Origin: CAIJMU01 sp035530275
GTDB taxonomy: Bacteria > Spirochaetota > Spirochaetia > Treponematales > Rectinemataceae
Reading direction: 5' to 3'
NCBI GenBank assembly: GCA_035530275.1
Contig: DATKVC010000008.1
Coordinates: 244,917 to 308,916 of the forward strand
DNA length: 64,000 nt
Positions 24,145 through 32,479 of the stretch are shown here, in pieces (the stretch's first letter is position 1; every line of letters starts with the position of its first letter). The notes beneath the pieces were generated by a model. The model did not search any database and was not told the origin of the DNA. It saw only the letters and a program-made list of their open reading frames with translations. The position numbers and the translations under genes were made by a program.

Positions 24145-25377
24145 ATGGCTCTGCCGCGCTTTTCGATAGGGACGGGCGATCGTTTTGGCATGGAGGGAAG
24201 AGCCCAGCTCGCGGCCCTCGAAGCGGCCCGCGCCGCGGGAAAGGATGTCGGCATTGTCTGGAACAAGAGCGCGCGCGAACATGCCATCATCCACTCGAGC
24301 CCGGCCGACCAGCGGACCGCCGCGGCCGGCGCAGTCGCGGCAAGCGGATGGAAGGCTCCCTGGTTCGTCGACGCCGACCATGTCGGTCTCAAGACGGTGG
24401 AAGCCTTCGCTCCCCACTGCGACTTCTTCACGATCGACGTCGCCGATTTCATCGGCCAGAAATCGTCGCCCTCCGAAATCGAAATATTCGTGTCGCGACA
24501 TGCCTCCCTCGCCGCGGCGAAGGGCCTGCCCGCCACCGTCGACGTCGAGGCGCTGCGAAGAGCCGCGTCCCGCTATCTCGAGGCCGTCAAGGAAGCCGGC
24601 AAAGTCTATCGCAAGATCGTCGAACTCAAGCGGGCAGCCGCCTTCGTCGCCGAGGTCTCCATGGACGAGACGAACGAGCCGCAGAGCCCCGCCGAACTCC
24701 TGGCCATTCTCGCGGCCCTGGCCGACGAAGGCATCCCCGTCTCCACCATCGCGCCGAAATTCTCCGGCCGCTTCAACAAAGGCGTCGACTACGTGGGCGA
24801 CGTCGCGGGCTTCCTCGCCGAATTCGAGGCGGACGTGAAGGTCACGCAATTCGCCGCCAAGGCCTTCGGGTTGCCCTCCGATCTCAAGCTCTCCATCCAT
24901 TCGGGCAGCGACAAGTTCTCGATCTATCCGGGCATCCGCGAAATTGCCCTGCGGCTGAACGCGGGTTTCCACCTCAAGACGGCGGGCACCACCTGGCTCG
25001 AGGAACTCGTCGGCCTGGCCGAGGCCGGCGGAACCGGACTCGCGATGGCCAAGGAGATCTACCGCGGGTCGTACGGGCGCTACGACGAGCTCGTCGGTCC
25101 CTACGCAGCCGTCGTCGACATCGACCGCGCCAGGCTCCCCTCGCCCTCCGCGGTCGACGCCTGGGACGGCCGAGCCTTCGCCGCCGCGCTCCGCCACGAC
25201 CAATCGGAAAGCCGCTACGACCGTGGTTTCCGCCAGCTCCTCCACGTCGGCTACAAGGTGGCCGCCGAGGCCGGCCCTCGCTTTCTCCACGCGATCGAAG
25301 AGCATCGCGATTCGGTATCGCGCAACGTGACCACCAATCTTCTGGAGCGCCACCTCAGGCCGCTCCTCGGCTTCTGA
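24145..25377 (+). CDS. uxaE: Tagaturonate epimerase UxaE
   Basis: Interconverts D-tagaturonate and D-fructuronate, letting the galacturonate and glucuronate branches share downstream enzymes. The protein matches the UxaE family across its length: GTGDRFGMEGRAQL, APWFVDADHVGLKTVE, DFFTIDVADFIG, STIAPKFSGRFNKGVDYVG, KLSIHSGSDKFSIYPGI and AGFHLKTAGTTWLEELVGLA. The catalytic metal residues are not individually assigned here. It is 410 residues from ATG 24145, chosen over ATG 24136 because AAGG sits 8-9 bases upstream. uxaC follows by 12 bases, so both are in one operon. Confidence 0.9.
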   Translation: MALPRFSIGTGDRFGMEGRAQLAALEAARAAGKDVGIVWNKSAREHAIIHSSPADQRTAAAGAVAASGWKAPWFVDADHVGLKTVEAFAPHCDFFTIDVADFIGQKSSPSEIEIFVSRHASLAAAKGLPATVDVEALRRAASRYLEAVKEAGKVYRKIVELKRAAAFVAEVSMDETNEPQSPAELLAILAALADEGIPVSTIAPKFSGRFNKGVDYVGDVAGFLAEFEADVKVTQFAAKAFGLPSDLKLSIHSGSDKFSIYPGIREIALRLNAGFHLKTAGTTWLEELVGLAEAGGTGLAMAKEIYRGSYGRYDELVGPYAAVVDIDRARLPSPSAVDAWDGRAFAAALRHDQSESRYDRGFRQLLHVGYKVAAEAGPRFLHAIEEHRDSVSRNVTTNLLERHLRPLLGF

Positions 25378-25389
25378 AAGGACACAAGC

Positions 25390-26859
25390 ATGGGCAGCTT
25401 CCTCGACGACGAATTCTTCCTCGACACGAAGGCGGGCCGCCGGCTCTACACTGAAAGCGCCGCCGATCTTCCCATCTTCGACTATCATTGCCACCTTTCG
25501 CCCGAGGCCATCGCCGAGGACGCCCCCTTCGCCGATATCGCGGAGATCTGGCTCGGCGGAGACCATTACAAATGGCGCATCATGCGGGCCGACGGAGTGC
25601 CGGAGGAGTTGGTGTCGGGACGAGGCGATCGCGGGGAGAAATTCGTCGCCTATGCCCGATCCCTTCAACGCGCCGCGGGCAACCCGCTTCTCGCCTGGTC
25701 CCATCTCGAACTCAGGCGGGCCTACGGAATCGAAGAGATCCTCACTCCCGAAAACGCCCACCGAATTCGCGAACGCGCCAACGCCGTCATGAGGGAGCGA
25801 GGCGACACGCCGCGGCGCTTGATGGAACGCTTCGGCGTCGCCGTCGTCTGCACCACGGACGATCCGGCCGATGACCTCTCGGCCCACAGGCAGCTCGCGA
25901 AGGATCCGATGATGGCGACCAAGGTCCTGCCTACCTTCCGACCGGACAAGATCATGAACATCGGCGACGCGGCGGCATGGAAGGCCTACGCGCAGAGGCT
26001 CGGCGTCGCGGCGGGGGTCGAAGTCCGCCGCTGGGCCGACCTCGTCAAGGCCCTCGATCTTCGCCACGCCTACTTCCACGAGATCGGCTGCCGGATCTCC
26101 GATCACGCAGTCTTCGTGCCCGAATACGTCCTCGCCTCCGAGTCGGAACTTGACGCCGTCATCGCCACCCTCCTTTCCGGCGCCCTTCCCGACGACAGGG
26201 CCCAGGCCGCCTTCAGGACCGCCGTGCTCCTCGAGGCGGCCCGCCTCGACGCGAAGCGCGGCTGGGCGATGCAGCTCCATATCAGCGCCCTGCGCAACGT
26301 CCGCGGCCGCTTCTTCGAGCACTACGGAGCGGACGGCGGCGCCGATTCGATCACCGACCTGCCCGTCATAGGTCCTCTCGCGCGATTCCTCGACGCTCTC
26401 GATCGCGAGGGGAAACTGCCGAAGACCATACTCTACAGCCTCGACCTCACCAAGAACGACGCCCTCGTCGCCCTCGCCGGTTCATTCTGCGGCTCCGGCG
26501 GCAGCGGTCCCAACGAAGCGGCGCGGGTGCAGGTGGGCGCCGCCTGGTGGTTCAACGACCAGAAGGACGGCATGACGCGGCATCTCGAAAGCCTCGCCTC
26601 GCTCGGGCTCGTCGGCCGATTCCTCGGCATGCTGACCGATTCGCGATCCTTCCTGTCCTATCCGAGGCACGAGTATTTCAGGCGGCTCCTCTGCGGCTGG
26701 GTCGGACGCATGATGGACCGCGGCGAGCTCCCCGACGACGACGCCTACACGGGCGCCATCGTCCGCGCGATCTCCTGGGGCAACGCCGCGACCTGGTTCG
26801 GCATCGAGCCGCCCACCTGGGCCCTCGAGCGCGCCTCGAAGGTCGTGCCCCTCATCTGA
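25390..26859 (+). CDS. uxaC: Glucuronate/galacturonate isomerase UxaC
   Basis: Amidohydrolase-fold isomerase that converts D-glucuronate to D-fructuronate and D-galacturonate to D-tagaturonate. Length is 489 residues, slightly above the family's about 470. Family marks are FDYHCHLSPEAIAEDAPF near residue 30 (the H-x-H metal site), VCTTDDPADDL, LPTFRPDKIM, the GWAMQLHISALRN strand and VQVGAAWWFNDQKDGM. The C-terminal LTDSRSFLSYPRHEYFRRLLC is also diagnostic. An AAGGA site precedes the ATG. With uxaE directly upstream it forms a two-step entry into the uronate pathway. Confidence 0.95.
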   Translation: MGSFLDDEFFLDTKAGRRLYTESAADLPIFDYHCHLSPEAIAEDAPFADIAEIWLGGDHYKWRIMRADGVPEELVSGRGDRGEKFVAYARSLQRAAGNPLLAWSHLELRRAYGIEEILTPENAHRIRERANAVMRERGDTPRRLMERFGVAVVCTTDDPADDLSAHRQLAKDPMMATKVLPTFRPDKIMNIGDAAAWKAYAQRLGVAAGVEVRRWADLVKALDLRHAYFHEIGCRISDHAVFVPEYVLASESELDAVIATLLSGALPDDRAQAAFRTAVLLEAARLDAKRGWAMQLHISALRNVRGRFFEHYGADGGADSITDLPVIGPLARFLDALDREGKLPKTILYSLDLTKNDALVALAGSFCGSGGSGPNEAARVQVGAAWWFNDQKDGMTRHLESLASLGLVGRFLGMLTDSRSFLSYPRHEYFRRLLCGWVGRMMDRGELPDDDAYTGAIVRAISWGNAATWFGIEPPTWALERASKVVPLI

Positions 26860-26885
26860 CGCGGTCGCCGCCGGCGAATCGAAGC

Positions 26886-28127
26886 TCAGGCGACGAGGAG
26901 CCAGGCGCTACCGATGGCAATTGTGATGATCGTGACCGGGAGCCCGACGCGAAGATAGGTGCCGAAGGAGAGGTCGACGCCCGCGCGCTTGGCGCCTTCG
27001 GCCACGATGAGGTTGGCCACCGAGCCGAGAAGGGTCAGGTTCCCCGCGAAGGTACTCGCCATCGCGAGGGTGAGCCAGGCGGCCTGCGGATCGGCGAAGT
27101 GGGGAACCAGGGGCCTGAAGAGCATCACCGCCGGCACGTTCGACACGAGATTCGAAAGCACCGCGACGAAGCCCGCCAGGGCTCCGATCGGTGGCGTCCC
27201 GTCCGACCCGACCAGGTTCGGCAGGACGTTCTTCACCACGCTCTCGTACCAGCCCCTTCCCTCGATCGCCTTCGTCATGACGAAAAGCCCGGCGAAGAAC
27301 ACGAGCAAGCCGAAGTCCACATAGCCGAAGACCTTCTCGGGATCGATGCGCCGGGTGACGAGGAGCACCGAGGCCGCGGCCAGCGCGGCAATCGAGGATT
27401 CGACTCCGACGAGGAGAAGGACGAGCATCAATGCGGCGGCGCCGAGACTCTTGGCGATCAGCGGCTTGTCGATCTCGACACGCGTTCCATCCATCGTCGA
27501 AAGCCGTACCCCCTTCGAGCCGAATTCCCCGCGATAGGCGACGACCACGACGAGCCAGACGACGAGCAGTCCGACGAGGGCCGGAGGCCCCAGCCTCGAG
27601 GTGAATTCGGCGAAGGGAATGCCGCTCGAGGCGCCGATGAGCATGTTCTGCGGATTTCCGATGATCGTCGCCTCCGAGCCGACGTTGGCCGAAACGGCGA
27701 CGGCGATCAGGTAGGGCAGCGGATCGCGCCTCGCGCGCCTCGCCATCTCGGCGACCAGCGGCGTGAACACGATGCAGATGGTATCGTTGAGGAAGAGGGC
27801 CGAGAGGAGGCCCGATGCCGCAACCACCAGGGCCAGCAACGATTTTGGTGTGCGCGCGACGGCGAGGATCCGTCCGCCTGCCACGGAAAAGAAGCCCGCC
27901 ATCCTCAAATTGGCGACGACGAGCATCATCGCGAGGAGGAGGGCGATCGTTCCGATGTCGACGGCGGCGAAGGCGCCGGTCGGCGTGAGGGCCCCGAGCA
28001 CGACAAGAAAGGTCGCCGCTGCGAGGGCCATGCCCGGCCGATTCATTCTGAGCCGGGGAATGCGGCCGATCGCGATGCCCGCGAGGGCGATCACGAGGAC
28101 GGCGTCGATGGCGAGATTCTTGAACAT
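26886..28127 (-). CDS. ArsB/NhaD-type (SLC13-like) anion transporter
   Basis: About ten to twelve membrane helices in 413 residues. LLAMMLVVANLRMAGFF, FLNDTICIVFTPLVAEM and SANVGSEATIIGNPQNMLIG are typical of the ArsB/CitM/NhaD ion transporter superfamily, the last with the GNPQN helix break. The second repeat has VSNVPAVMLF and GSVANLIVAEGAKR. Candidate substrates include organic acids, arsenite or sodium. Its place convergent to uxaC suggests, but does not show, a role with organic acids. Confidence 0.85.
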   Translation of the reverse strand: MFKNLAIDAVLVIALAGIAIGRIPRLRMNRPGMALAAATFLVVLGALTPTGAFAAVDIGTIALLLAMMLVVANLRMAGFFSVAGGRILAVARTPKSLLALVVAASGLLSALFLNDTICIVFTPLVAEMARRARRDPLPYLIAVAVSANVGSEATIIGNPQNMLIGASSGIPFAEFTSRLGPPALVGLLVVWLVVVVAYRGEFGSKGVRLSTMDGTRVEIDKPLIAKSLGAAALMLVLLLVGVESSIAALAAASVLLVTRRIDPEKVFGYVDFGLLVFFAGLFVMTKAIEGRGWYESVVKNVLPNLVGSDGTPPIGALAGFVAVLSNLVSNVPAVMLFRPLVPHFADPQAAWLTLAMASTFAGNLTLLGSVANLIVAEGAKRAGVDLSFGTYLRVGLPVTIITIAIGSAWLLVA

Positions 28128-28264
28128 CGGTGAAAGATTAGTCCGGTCGAATGGCCCTGTTCAACGGGGCCTCCGCGAGGAAGGCCTCGGAACCCTCTCG
28201 CGCCCCGCCCGCGCTCGCGCCCGGGCGATTGCCGCTCCCATCGTGAGGCCCGAATGAGGGCCTC

Positions 28265-29080
28265 TTAGCCCTTAACCGCCCCCATCGTGAGCCCTTTCAC
28301 CACGTACTTCTGGAAGATCATCGTAATTATGATGGCTGGGGTCATTATGGCCACGGCTACGGCCATCACCGCGCCCCAGTCGACCTCGGCGTAGGACACG
28401 AAGTTGTAGATGGCGATGGGCAGGGTCTTGGTCTTCTGCATGGAAAGGACCTGAGAGAACATGAAGTTGTTCCAGGAGAAGATGAAGGAGAGGGTCATCG
28501 CCGTCACGATTCCCGGGCCCGAGATGGGCAGGATTATCGACAGGAAGGCACGCTGCTGGGTCGCGCCGTCGACGCGGGCGGACTCCTCGAGCTCACGCGG
28601 AATTCCCTCGAACCATGTAGTCATGATCCACACCACGACGGGCAGCGTTATGAGGAGATGCGAGAGGATGAGTGCTATGTAGCTGTCCATGAGGTGGAGT
28701 CGCGAGAAGATGATGTACCAGGGCAAGAGGAAGGCGATGCCCGGCATGAGGCGCGCGACGAGGATGAAGACCGAAAGCTTCGCCTGACCGAAGCGAGCTA
28801 TCGAATAGGCCGCGGGCAGACCCAGGAGAAGGGCCCCCGCCACGGCGGAGACGCCGACGATGGTCGAGTTGACGAAATACTGGAGGAAATTCTGCTCGCC
28901 GAAGACCCGCTCGTAGTTGCGCAACGTCGGCTCGAAGATGAATTTCGGCGGCCAGGAGATGATGTCCACCTGGGTCTTGAAGGAGGACATGAGCATCCAG
29001 ATGAAGGGAAAGAGGAGGACGAGGGCTATGGAAAGTACGACCAGATAGAAGATCGCCGAAAGGATAGGGTTCCTTTTCAT
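28265..29080 (-). CDS. Sugar ABC transporter permease (MalG-like)
   Basis: Inner-membrane permease of the carbohydrate-uptake family CUT1, 271 residues, six helices. The EAA loop reads ELEESARVDGATQQRAFLSIILPISGPG, in the expected place, and the C terminus ends VVKGLTMGAVKG. It starts 4 bases after the stop of the MalF-like gene. No ATP-binding subunit is encoded nearby, so it must share a general sugar ATPase (MsmX/UgpC type) from elsewhere. Confidence 0.93.
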   Translation of the reverse strand: MKRNPILSAIFYLVVLSIALVLLFPFIWMLMSSFKTQVDIISWPPKFIFEPTLRNYERVFGEQNFLQYFVNSTIVGVSAVAGALLLGLPAAYSIARFGQAKLSVFILVARLMPGIAFLLPWYIIFSRLHLMDSYIALILSHLLITLPVVVWIMTTWFEGIPRELEESARVDGATQQRAFLSIILPISGPGIVTAMTLSFIFSWNNFMFSQVLSMQKTKTLPIAIYNFVSYAEVDWGAVMAVAVAIMTPAIIITMIFQKYVVKGLTMGAVKG

Positions 29081-29084
29081 CGTG

Positions 29085-29963
29085 TCAACCCTCGACCTTC
29101 GCGCGCGCCTTCATGATGCCGAGGCTCGAGGCGAGGACGATGACGAACAGGGAGACCAGGATGACCGAGGCCTGCCCCATCCGGAAATATTCGAAGCTGT
29201 ACTTGAAGCCGAGGATGTTGAGGGTTTCCGAGGAATATCCGGGGCCGCCGCTCGTCATCGCGTAGATGATGTCGAAGGTCTTGAGCGCGTCGATCAGGCG
29301 CAGGATCATCGCCGTGAGGATGGCCGGCGCGAGCATGGGCAGGGTTATGAGCCACAGGGTCTGCGCCGCGTTCGCCCCGTCGACCCGCGCGGACTCGTAG
29401 GGGTCGGTCGGTAGGGAGGCAAGGCCGGCCAGCACGATGAGGGTGATCATCGGCGTCCATTGCCAGGTGTCGACGAGGACCAGCGAGGGAAGGACCGTGG
29501 CGGAATTGGACACCCATTCGAGTTTCGGCAGGCCCGCCTGAACGAGGGCCCAGTTGGCGAGGCCGATGGTCGGGTCGTAGAAGAGATTGAACACGATGCC
29601 GACGGCCACGGGGGTCGCGACGAGAGGCAGGAGGAGGAGGAGCTTGATGAGGCCCTTGCCCCGGAATTCGCGGTTGAGGATGAGGGCGATCGTCACACCT
29701 ATGAAGGTTTCGAGGAGGAGGGCCAGGCCCGTGAAGGCGAAGGTGCGCCCGATGGCGTCGAGGAAGCGCGGCTCGGTGAATACCCGGAAATAGCTCTGGA
29801 AGCCCACGAAGGCGAAGGGCATCCCCGAGGTGAGGCTCCAGTTCGTGAAGGAAAGGAAGAGGGTGTATCCGACGGGAAACACCATCAGCAGGAAAATGAA
29901 CAACACCGCCGGCAGCGGAAAGATCACGCTGAGATTGCGCTCGAGAAATCCCGTCTTGGCCAT
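29085..29963 (-). CDS. Sugar ABC transporter permease (MalF-like)
   Basis: First permease of the CUT1 transporter, 292 residues from ATG 29963. It opens with FLERNLSVIFPLPAVLFIFLLMVFPVGYTLFLSF, and the EAA-like loop is DPYESARVDGANAAQTLWLITLPMLAPA. Upstream in-frame codons to 30008 lack a ribosome site, whereas GAAGAGGG precedes the chosen start. About 220 bases with strong hairpins separate it from the binding-protein gene, which could set a lower expression level for the permeases. Confidence 0.92.
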   Translation of the reverse strand: MAKTGFLERNLSVIFPLPAVLFIFLLMVFPVGYTLFLSFTNWSLTSGMPFAFVGFQSYFRVFTEPRFLDAIGRTFAFTGLALLLETFIGVTIALILNREFRGKGLIKLLLLLPLVATPVAVGIVFNLFYDPTIGLANWALVQAGLPKLEWVSNSATVLPSLVLVDTWQWTPMITLIVLAGLASLPTDPYESARVDGANAAQTLWLITLPMLAPAILTAMILRLIDALKTFDIIYAMTSGGPGYSSETLNILGFKYSFEYFRMGQASVILVSLFVIVLASSLGIMKARAKVEG

Positions 29964-30043
29964 GCAACCCTCTTCAAAAGGTATCAGTCCGCCCATCCGC
30001 CGCCGCACCTTAACAGACGGGCGCGAAGCGTTGGAAGGGCGGG

Positions 30044-30176
30044 GACCTGGGGCACGCGACTACTGTCGCGAAGGCCCCAGGTCGTGTTTTGGAAAGTTGG
30101 GGTCTTCGCGAGCCGAGGCTCGCGTGAAGGAAACCTTTTGCTCGCGCGAGCGCAGCTCGCGACGGAAGGTTTCCTT
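30044..30176. repeat. Two strong inverted repeats between sugar-binding protein and permease genes
   Basis: GACCTGGGGC (30044-30053) pairs with GCCCCAGGTC (30074-30083), and inside it CGCGAC (30055-30060) pairs with GTCGCG (30065-30070). A second element pairs AAGGAAACCTT (30127-30137) with AAGGTTTCCTT (30166-30176), enclosing a GCTCGCGCGAGC palindrome. In ABC operons such hairpins often stabilise the receptor transcript or attenuate the genes behind it. The element lies in the 223-base gap between cistrons. Confidence 0.65.
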
Positions 30177-30186
30177 CCCCAGTATC

Positions 30187-31437
30187 TTATTGGACGCCGT
30201 ACTCGCCGGTGTCCTGGAGGAGGTCGTTGACCTGGCTCACCTTCTGGTCCGCGAGCTTCTGCAGGTTGGTGGAATCGCCCTTGGAGTTGATAGCCTCGAC
30301 GATGACCTCGCCGATGCGATCGCGGGCCTCTCCGACGGCGCTCATGTAGGGGCGGTCGTAGGGGATGCCGGTCTTCGCAGCGACGTTGCGGGTGTCGATG
30401 AGACCCTGGGGAACCTGGGCGAGAACGGCCTTGTCCTGCCAGGGCGAGTTGCGCGCCACGGCGATGGCGAGTTGGGAAAGCCCCTTCTTCTGCATGTCGG
30501 AGCTGGTGGCCCAGGCGAGGAACTGCTGGGCGGCGTCGAGGTTCTTGGTCTTGTTGGAGATCGCGACGCCCCAGGAGACGACGATGTAGGGGGAGCTGGC
30601 CTTGGGTCCGGCGGGGAAGTTGGCGATGCCGACGTTCTCCTTGGGCACCTGGGACTTGGAGGGATCGATGATCTGGCCGTAGAAGGTGCCGGCATCGGTC
30701 CACATCGCGATCTTGCCGGCCTGGAAGAGCGGCATGATGTTGTCCCAGGACATGGCGGTTACGCCCGCGGGGCCGTAGTTGCCGAGGAGCTTGCCGTAGT
30801 AGCGGAAGGCGTCGATGGCGTTCTTGGAATTAAAAACCGCCTTGCCCTTGTCGAGGAAGGCGCCACCATAATTGTAGAGGTAGCTGGCGAACTGGGTGAC
30901 GCCGGGATTGCCCTTGCCGCGGCTGGCGATGCCGGCGATGCCGTCTTTGTTGAGCTTGGCGGCGGCGGTCTCGAGTTCGGCGAGGGTCTTCGGAACGGCT
31001 ACGCCGGCGGCCTTGAGGAGGTCGACGCGATAGTAGAGGACTTCCCACTCGGTGAGGATGGGCACGGTGTAGATCTTCGAGCCGAAGGTGACGGGCTGGA
31101 GGGCGTTCTTCGGGAAGTCGGAGAAGTCGTAGGAGCCGAGGGCCTTGTACCAACCGTTCTTGTAGAACATCTTGCCGTCCTGGAGGGGACGGGTCATGAA
31201 GACGTCGACGGTTGAGGAGCCGGTGGCGAACTCGGTGGCGAGTTTGGTGGAGAGCTGGCCCTCCTGATACTGCTCGACGTTGACCTTGATGCCGGTCTGC
31301 GCCTCGAAATCCGGAATGGCTGCCTTGAGAAGATCTCCGTAGGGGTGGTTGGCGAGGAGAACGCGAATTTCCTTCGCCTGCGCCGCCGCTCCGAATGCGA
31401 GGAGGGCGACCATAGCTGCGAGAATCAGCTTCTTCAT
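30187..31437 (-). CDS. Sugar ABC transporter substrate-binding protein (SBP family 1)
   Basis: Periplasmic receptor, 416 residues. A signal peptide (MKKLILAAMVALLAFGAAAQ) is followed by KEIRVLLANHPYGDLLKAAIPDFEAQTGIKV read in two parts. LTEWEVLYYRVDLLKAAGV, MSWDNIMPLFQAGKIAM and NKTKNLDAAQQFLAWATS are family marks. AAAGGAG precedes the ATG, and a good promoter lies upstream, divergent from the RpiR regulator. Substrate is inferred to be a sugar or sugar acid from the surrounding uronate and KDG genes. Confidence 0.92.
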   Translation of the reverse strand: MKKLILAAMVALLAFGAAAQAKEIRVLLANHPYGDLLKAAIPDFEAQTGIKVNVEQYQEGQLSTKLATEFATGSSTVDVFMTRPLQDGKMFYKNGWYKALGSYDFSDFPKNALQPVTFGSKIYTVPILTEWEVLYYRVDLLKAAGVAVPKTLAELETAAAKLNKDGIAGIASRGKGNPGVTQFASYLYNYGGAFLDKGKAVFNSKNAIDAFRYYGKLLGNYGPAGVTAMSWDNIMPLFQAGKIAMWTDAGTFYGQIIDPSKSQVPKENVGIANFPAGPKASSPYIVVSWGVAISNKTKNLDAAQQFLAWATSSDMQKKGLSQLAIAVARNSPWQDKAVLAQVPQGLIDTRNVAAKTGIPYDRPYMSAVGEARDRIGEVIVEAINSKGDSTNLQKLADQKVSQVNDLLQDTGEYGVQ

Positions 31438-31499
31438 CTCTGCTGCTCCTTTATGCGCAAAAGATCAGGCTCTCGCCGCGAATGGCGGAACCGCTATGT

Positions 31500-31528
31500 A
31501 GTATCCGATCCATGATGTGAATCGTCAA
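31500..31528 (-). promoter_or_regulatory. Promoter of the sugar ABC operon
   Basis: On the minus strand TTGACG (31528-31523) and GATACT (31505-31500) are 17 bases apart, giving five-of-six and four-of-six matches. The start of the binding-protein gene is about 60 bases downstream. It is back-to-back with the rpiR-type promoter. Confidence 0.55.
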
Positions 31529-31550
31529 TCACAAAAAGAAACTTTTTTTC

Positions 31551-31579
31551 TTGCATGTTTTTTTCTTTCACGATAAGGT
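31551..31579 (+). promoter_or_regulatory. Promoter of the RpiR-type regulator gene
   Basis: TTGCAT (31551-31556) and TAAGGT (31574-31579) are 17 bases apart in an AT-rich stretch that is rare in this window. It diverges from the sugar-transporter promoter 22 bases away, so one bound regulator could control both. Confidence 0.45.
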
Positions 31580-31595
31580 TTGTACGGATACAGCA

Positions 31596-32444
31596 ATGAG
31601 CGAAAGCGACTGTCTCGCCGGTATTCGTACTCGTCTCGATACCTGGTCCGCAAAGGAGCGGAAGGTCGCTTCCTATATATTGGCGAACCCGAAAGACGCG
31701 GTCGATCCGAGCATCGAGGAACTGGCAGAGAGAATCGGGGTTTCCGAATCCACCCTGTTCCGCTTCGTCCGCAAGCTCGGCTACGCAGGCTATCAGCAAT
31801 TCCGGATAGCCCTCGCCACCGAGGCCATCGCGCCTCGTGACACCTGGTACGATTCGCCGGAGGCTGCCCTGGACGAGAAATCGGCGGCGGCCGTCGTGTT
31901 CAGGACGAGCATCGCGGCCCTCGAGGCGACCCTCGCGAGCCTGGACCCGGCCCTCCTGGAAAGGGCGGCCGAGGCGATGACCAAGGCCAGGCGCGTGCCC
32001 ATCCTCGGCATAGGCGGCTCGAACGCCGTGGCGCAGGACGCCTGGCACAAGCTCGTCAGGACCGGCCTCCCCTGCGAGGCGCCGATCGACTTTCATAGCC
32101 AGCTCATGCTCGCCTCGCAGTCGGGGCCGGGCTCCTTCGTCATCCTCTTTTCGCATACCGGCTCGAACACAGACGCCCTCGCCCTCGCCGACGAGGCGAA
32201 GCGCTCGGGAGCGAGCCTCCTCATAGTGACGAGCCAGCCGCGAAGCCCCCTGGCTAAGCGCGCGGACTTCCTCGTCGTCTCGCGGAGCTCGGGCGCCCGC
32301 CTCGTCTCGGAGGCCTGGTCCGGAAGGATAGCCCAACTCGCGATCATCGATACCCTCTACGTCCTCGTGATGGAAAAACTCGGGGAGGAGGGTGAACGAC
32401 ATCTCGAATCCATGCGCCGGGCCATCGCCCGGAGAAGACTCTAA
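31596..32444 (+). CDS. RpiR/MurR-family transcriptional regulator with SIS domain
   Basis: An N-terminal HTH_6 domain (about 1-77; KERKVASYILANPKDAVDPS then IEELAERIGVSESTLFRFVRKLG) is followed by a SIS sugar-phosphate isomerase-like domain (about 125-260; ILGIGGSNAVAQDAWHKLV, ILFSHTGSNTDALALAD). SIS domains sense sugar phosphates. Length, 282 residues, is normal. I start at ATG 31596. It lies between the divergent sugar transporter and the sugar kinase, so it probably controls both, with KDG-6-phosphate or a related phosphate as a candidate ligand. Confidence 0.92.
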   Translation: MSESDCLAGIRTRLDTWSAKERKVASYILANPKDAVDPSIEELAERIGVSESTLFRFVRKLGYAGYQQFRIALATEAIAPRDTWYDSPEAALDEKSAAAVVFRTSIAALEATLASLDPALLERAAEAMTKARRVPILGIGGSNAVAQDAWHKLVRTGLPCEAPIDFHSQLMLASQSGPGSFVILFSHTGSNTDALALADEAKRSGASLLIVTSQPRSPLAKRADFLVVSRSSGARLVSEAWSGRIAQLAIIDTLYVLVMEKLGEEGERHLESMRRAIARRRL

Positions 32445-32479
32445 GCCGAAACGCGCTCGAGCGAAGCAAGGAGCTACCT

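Noticed and set aside
24088..26322. Long minus-strand frame opposite uxaE and uxaC
   Set aside because: It is the antisense frame of two well-identified enzymes. GC-rich DNA keeps such frames open, and its product matches no family.
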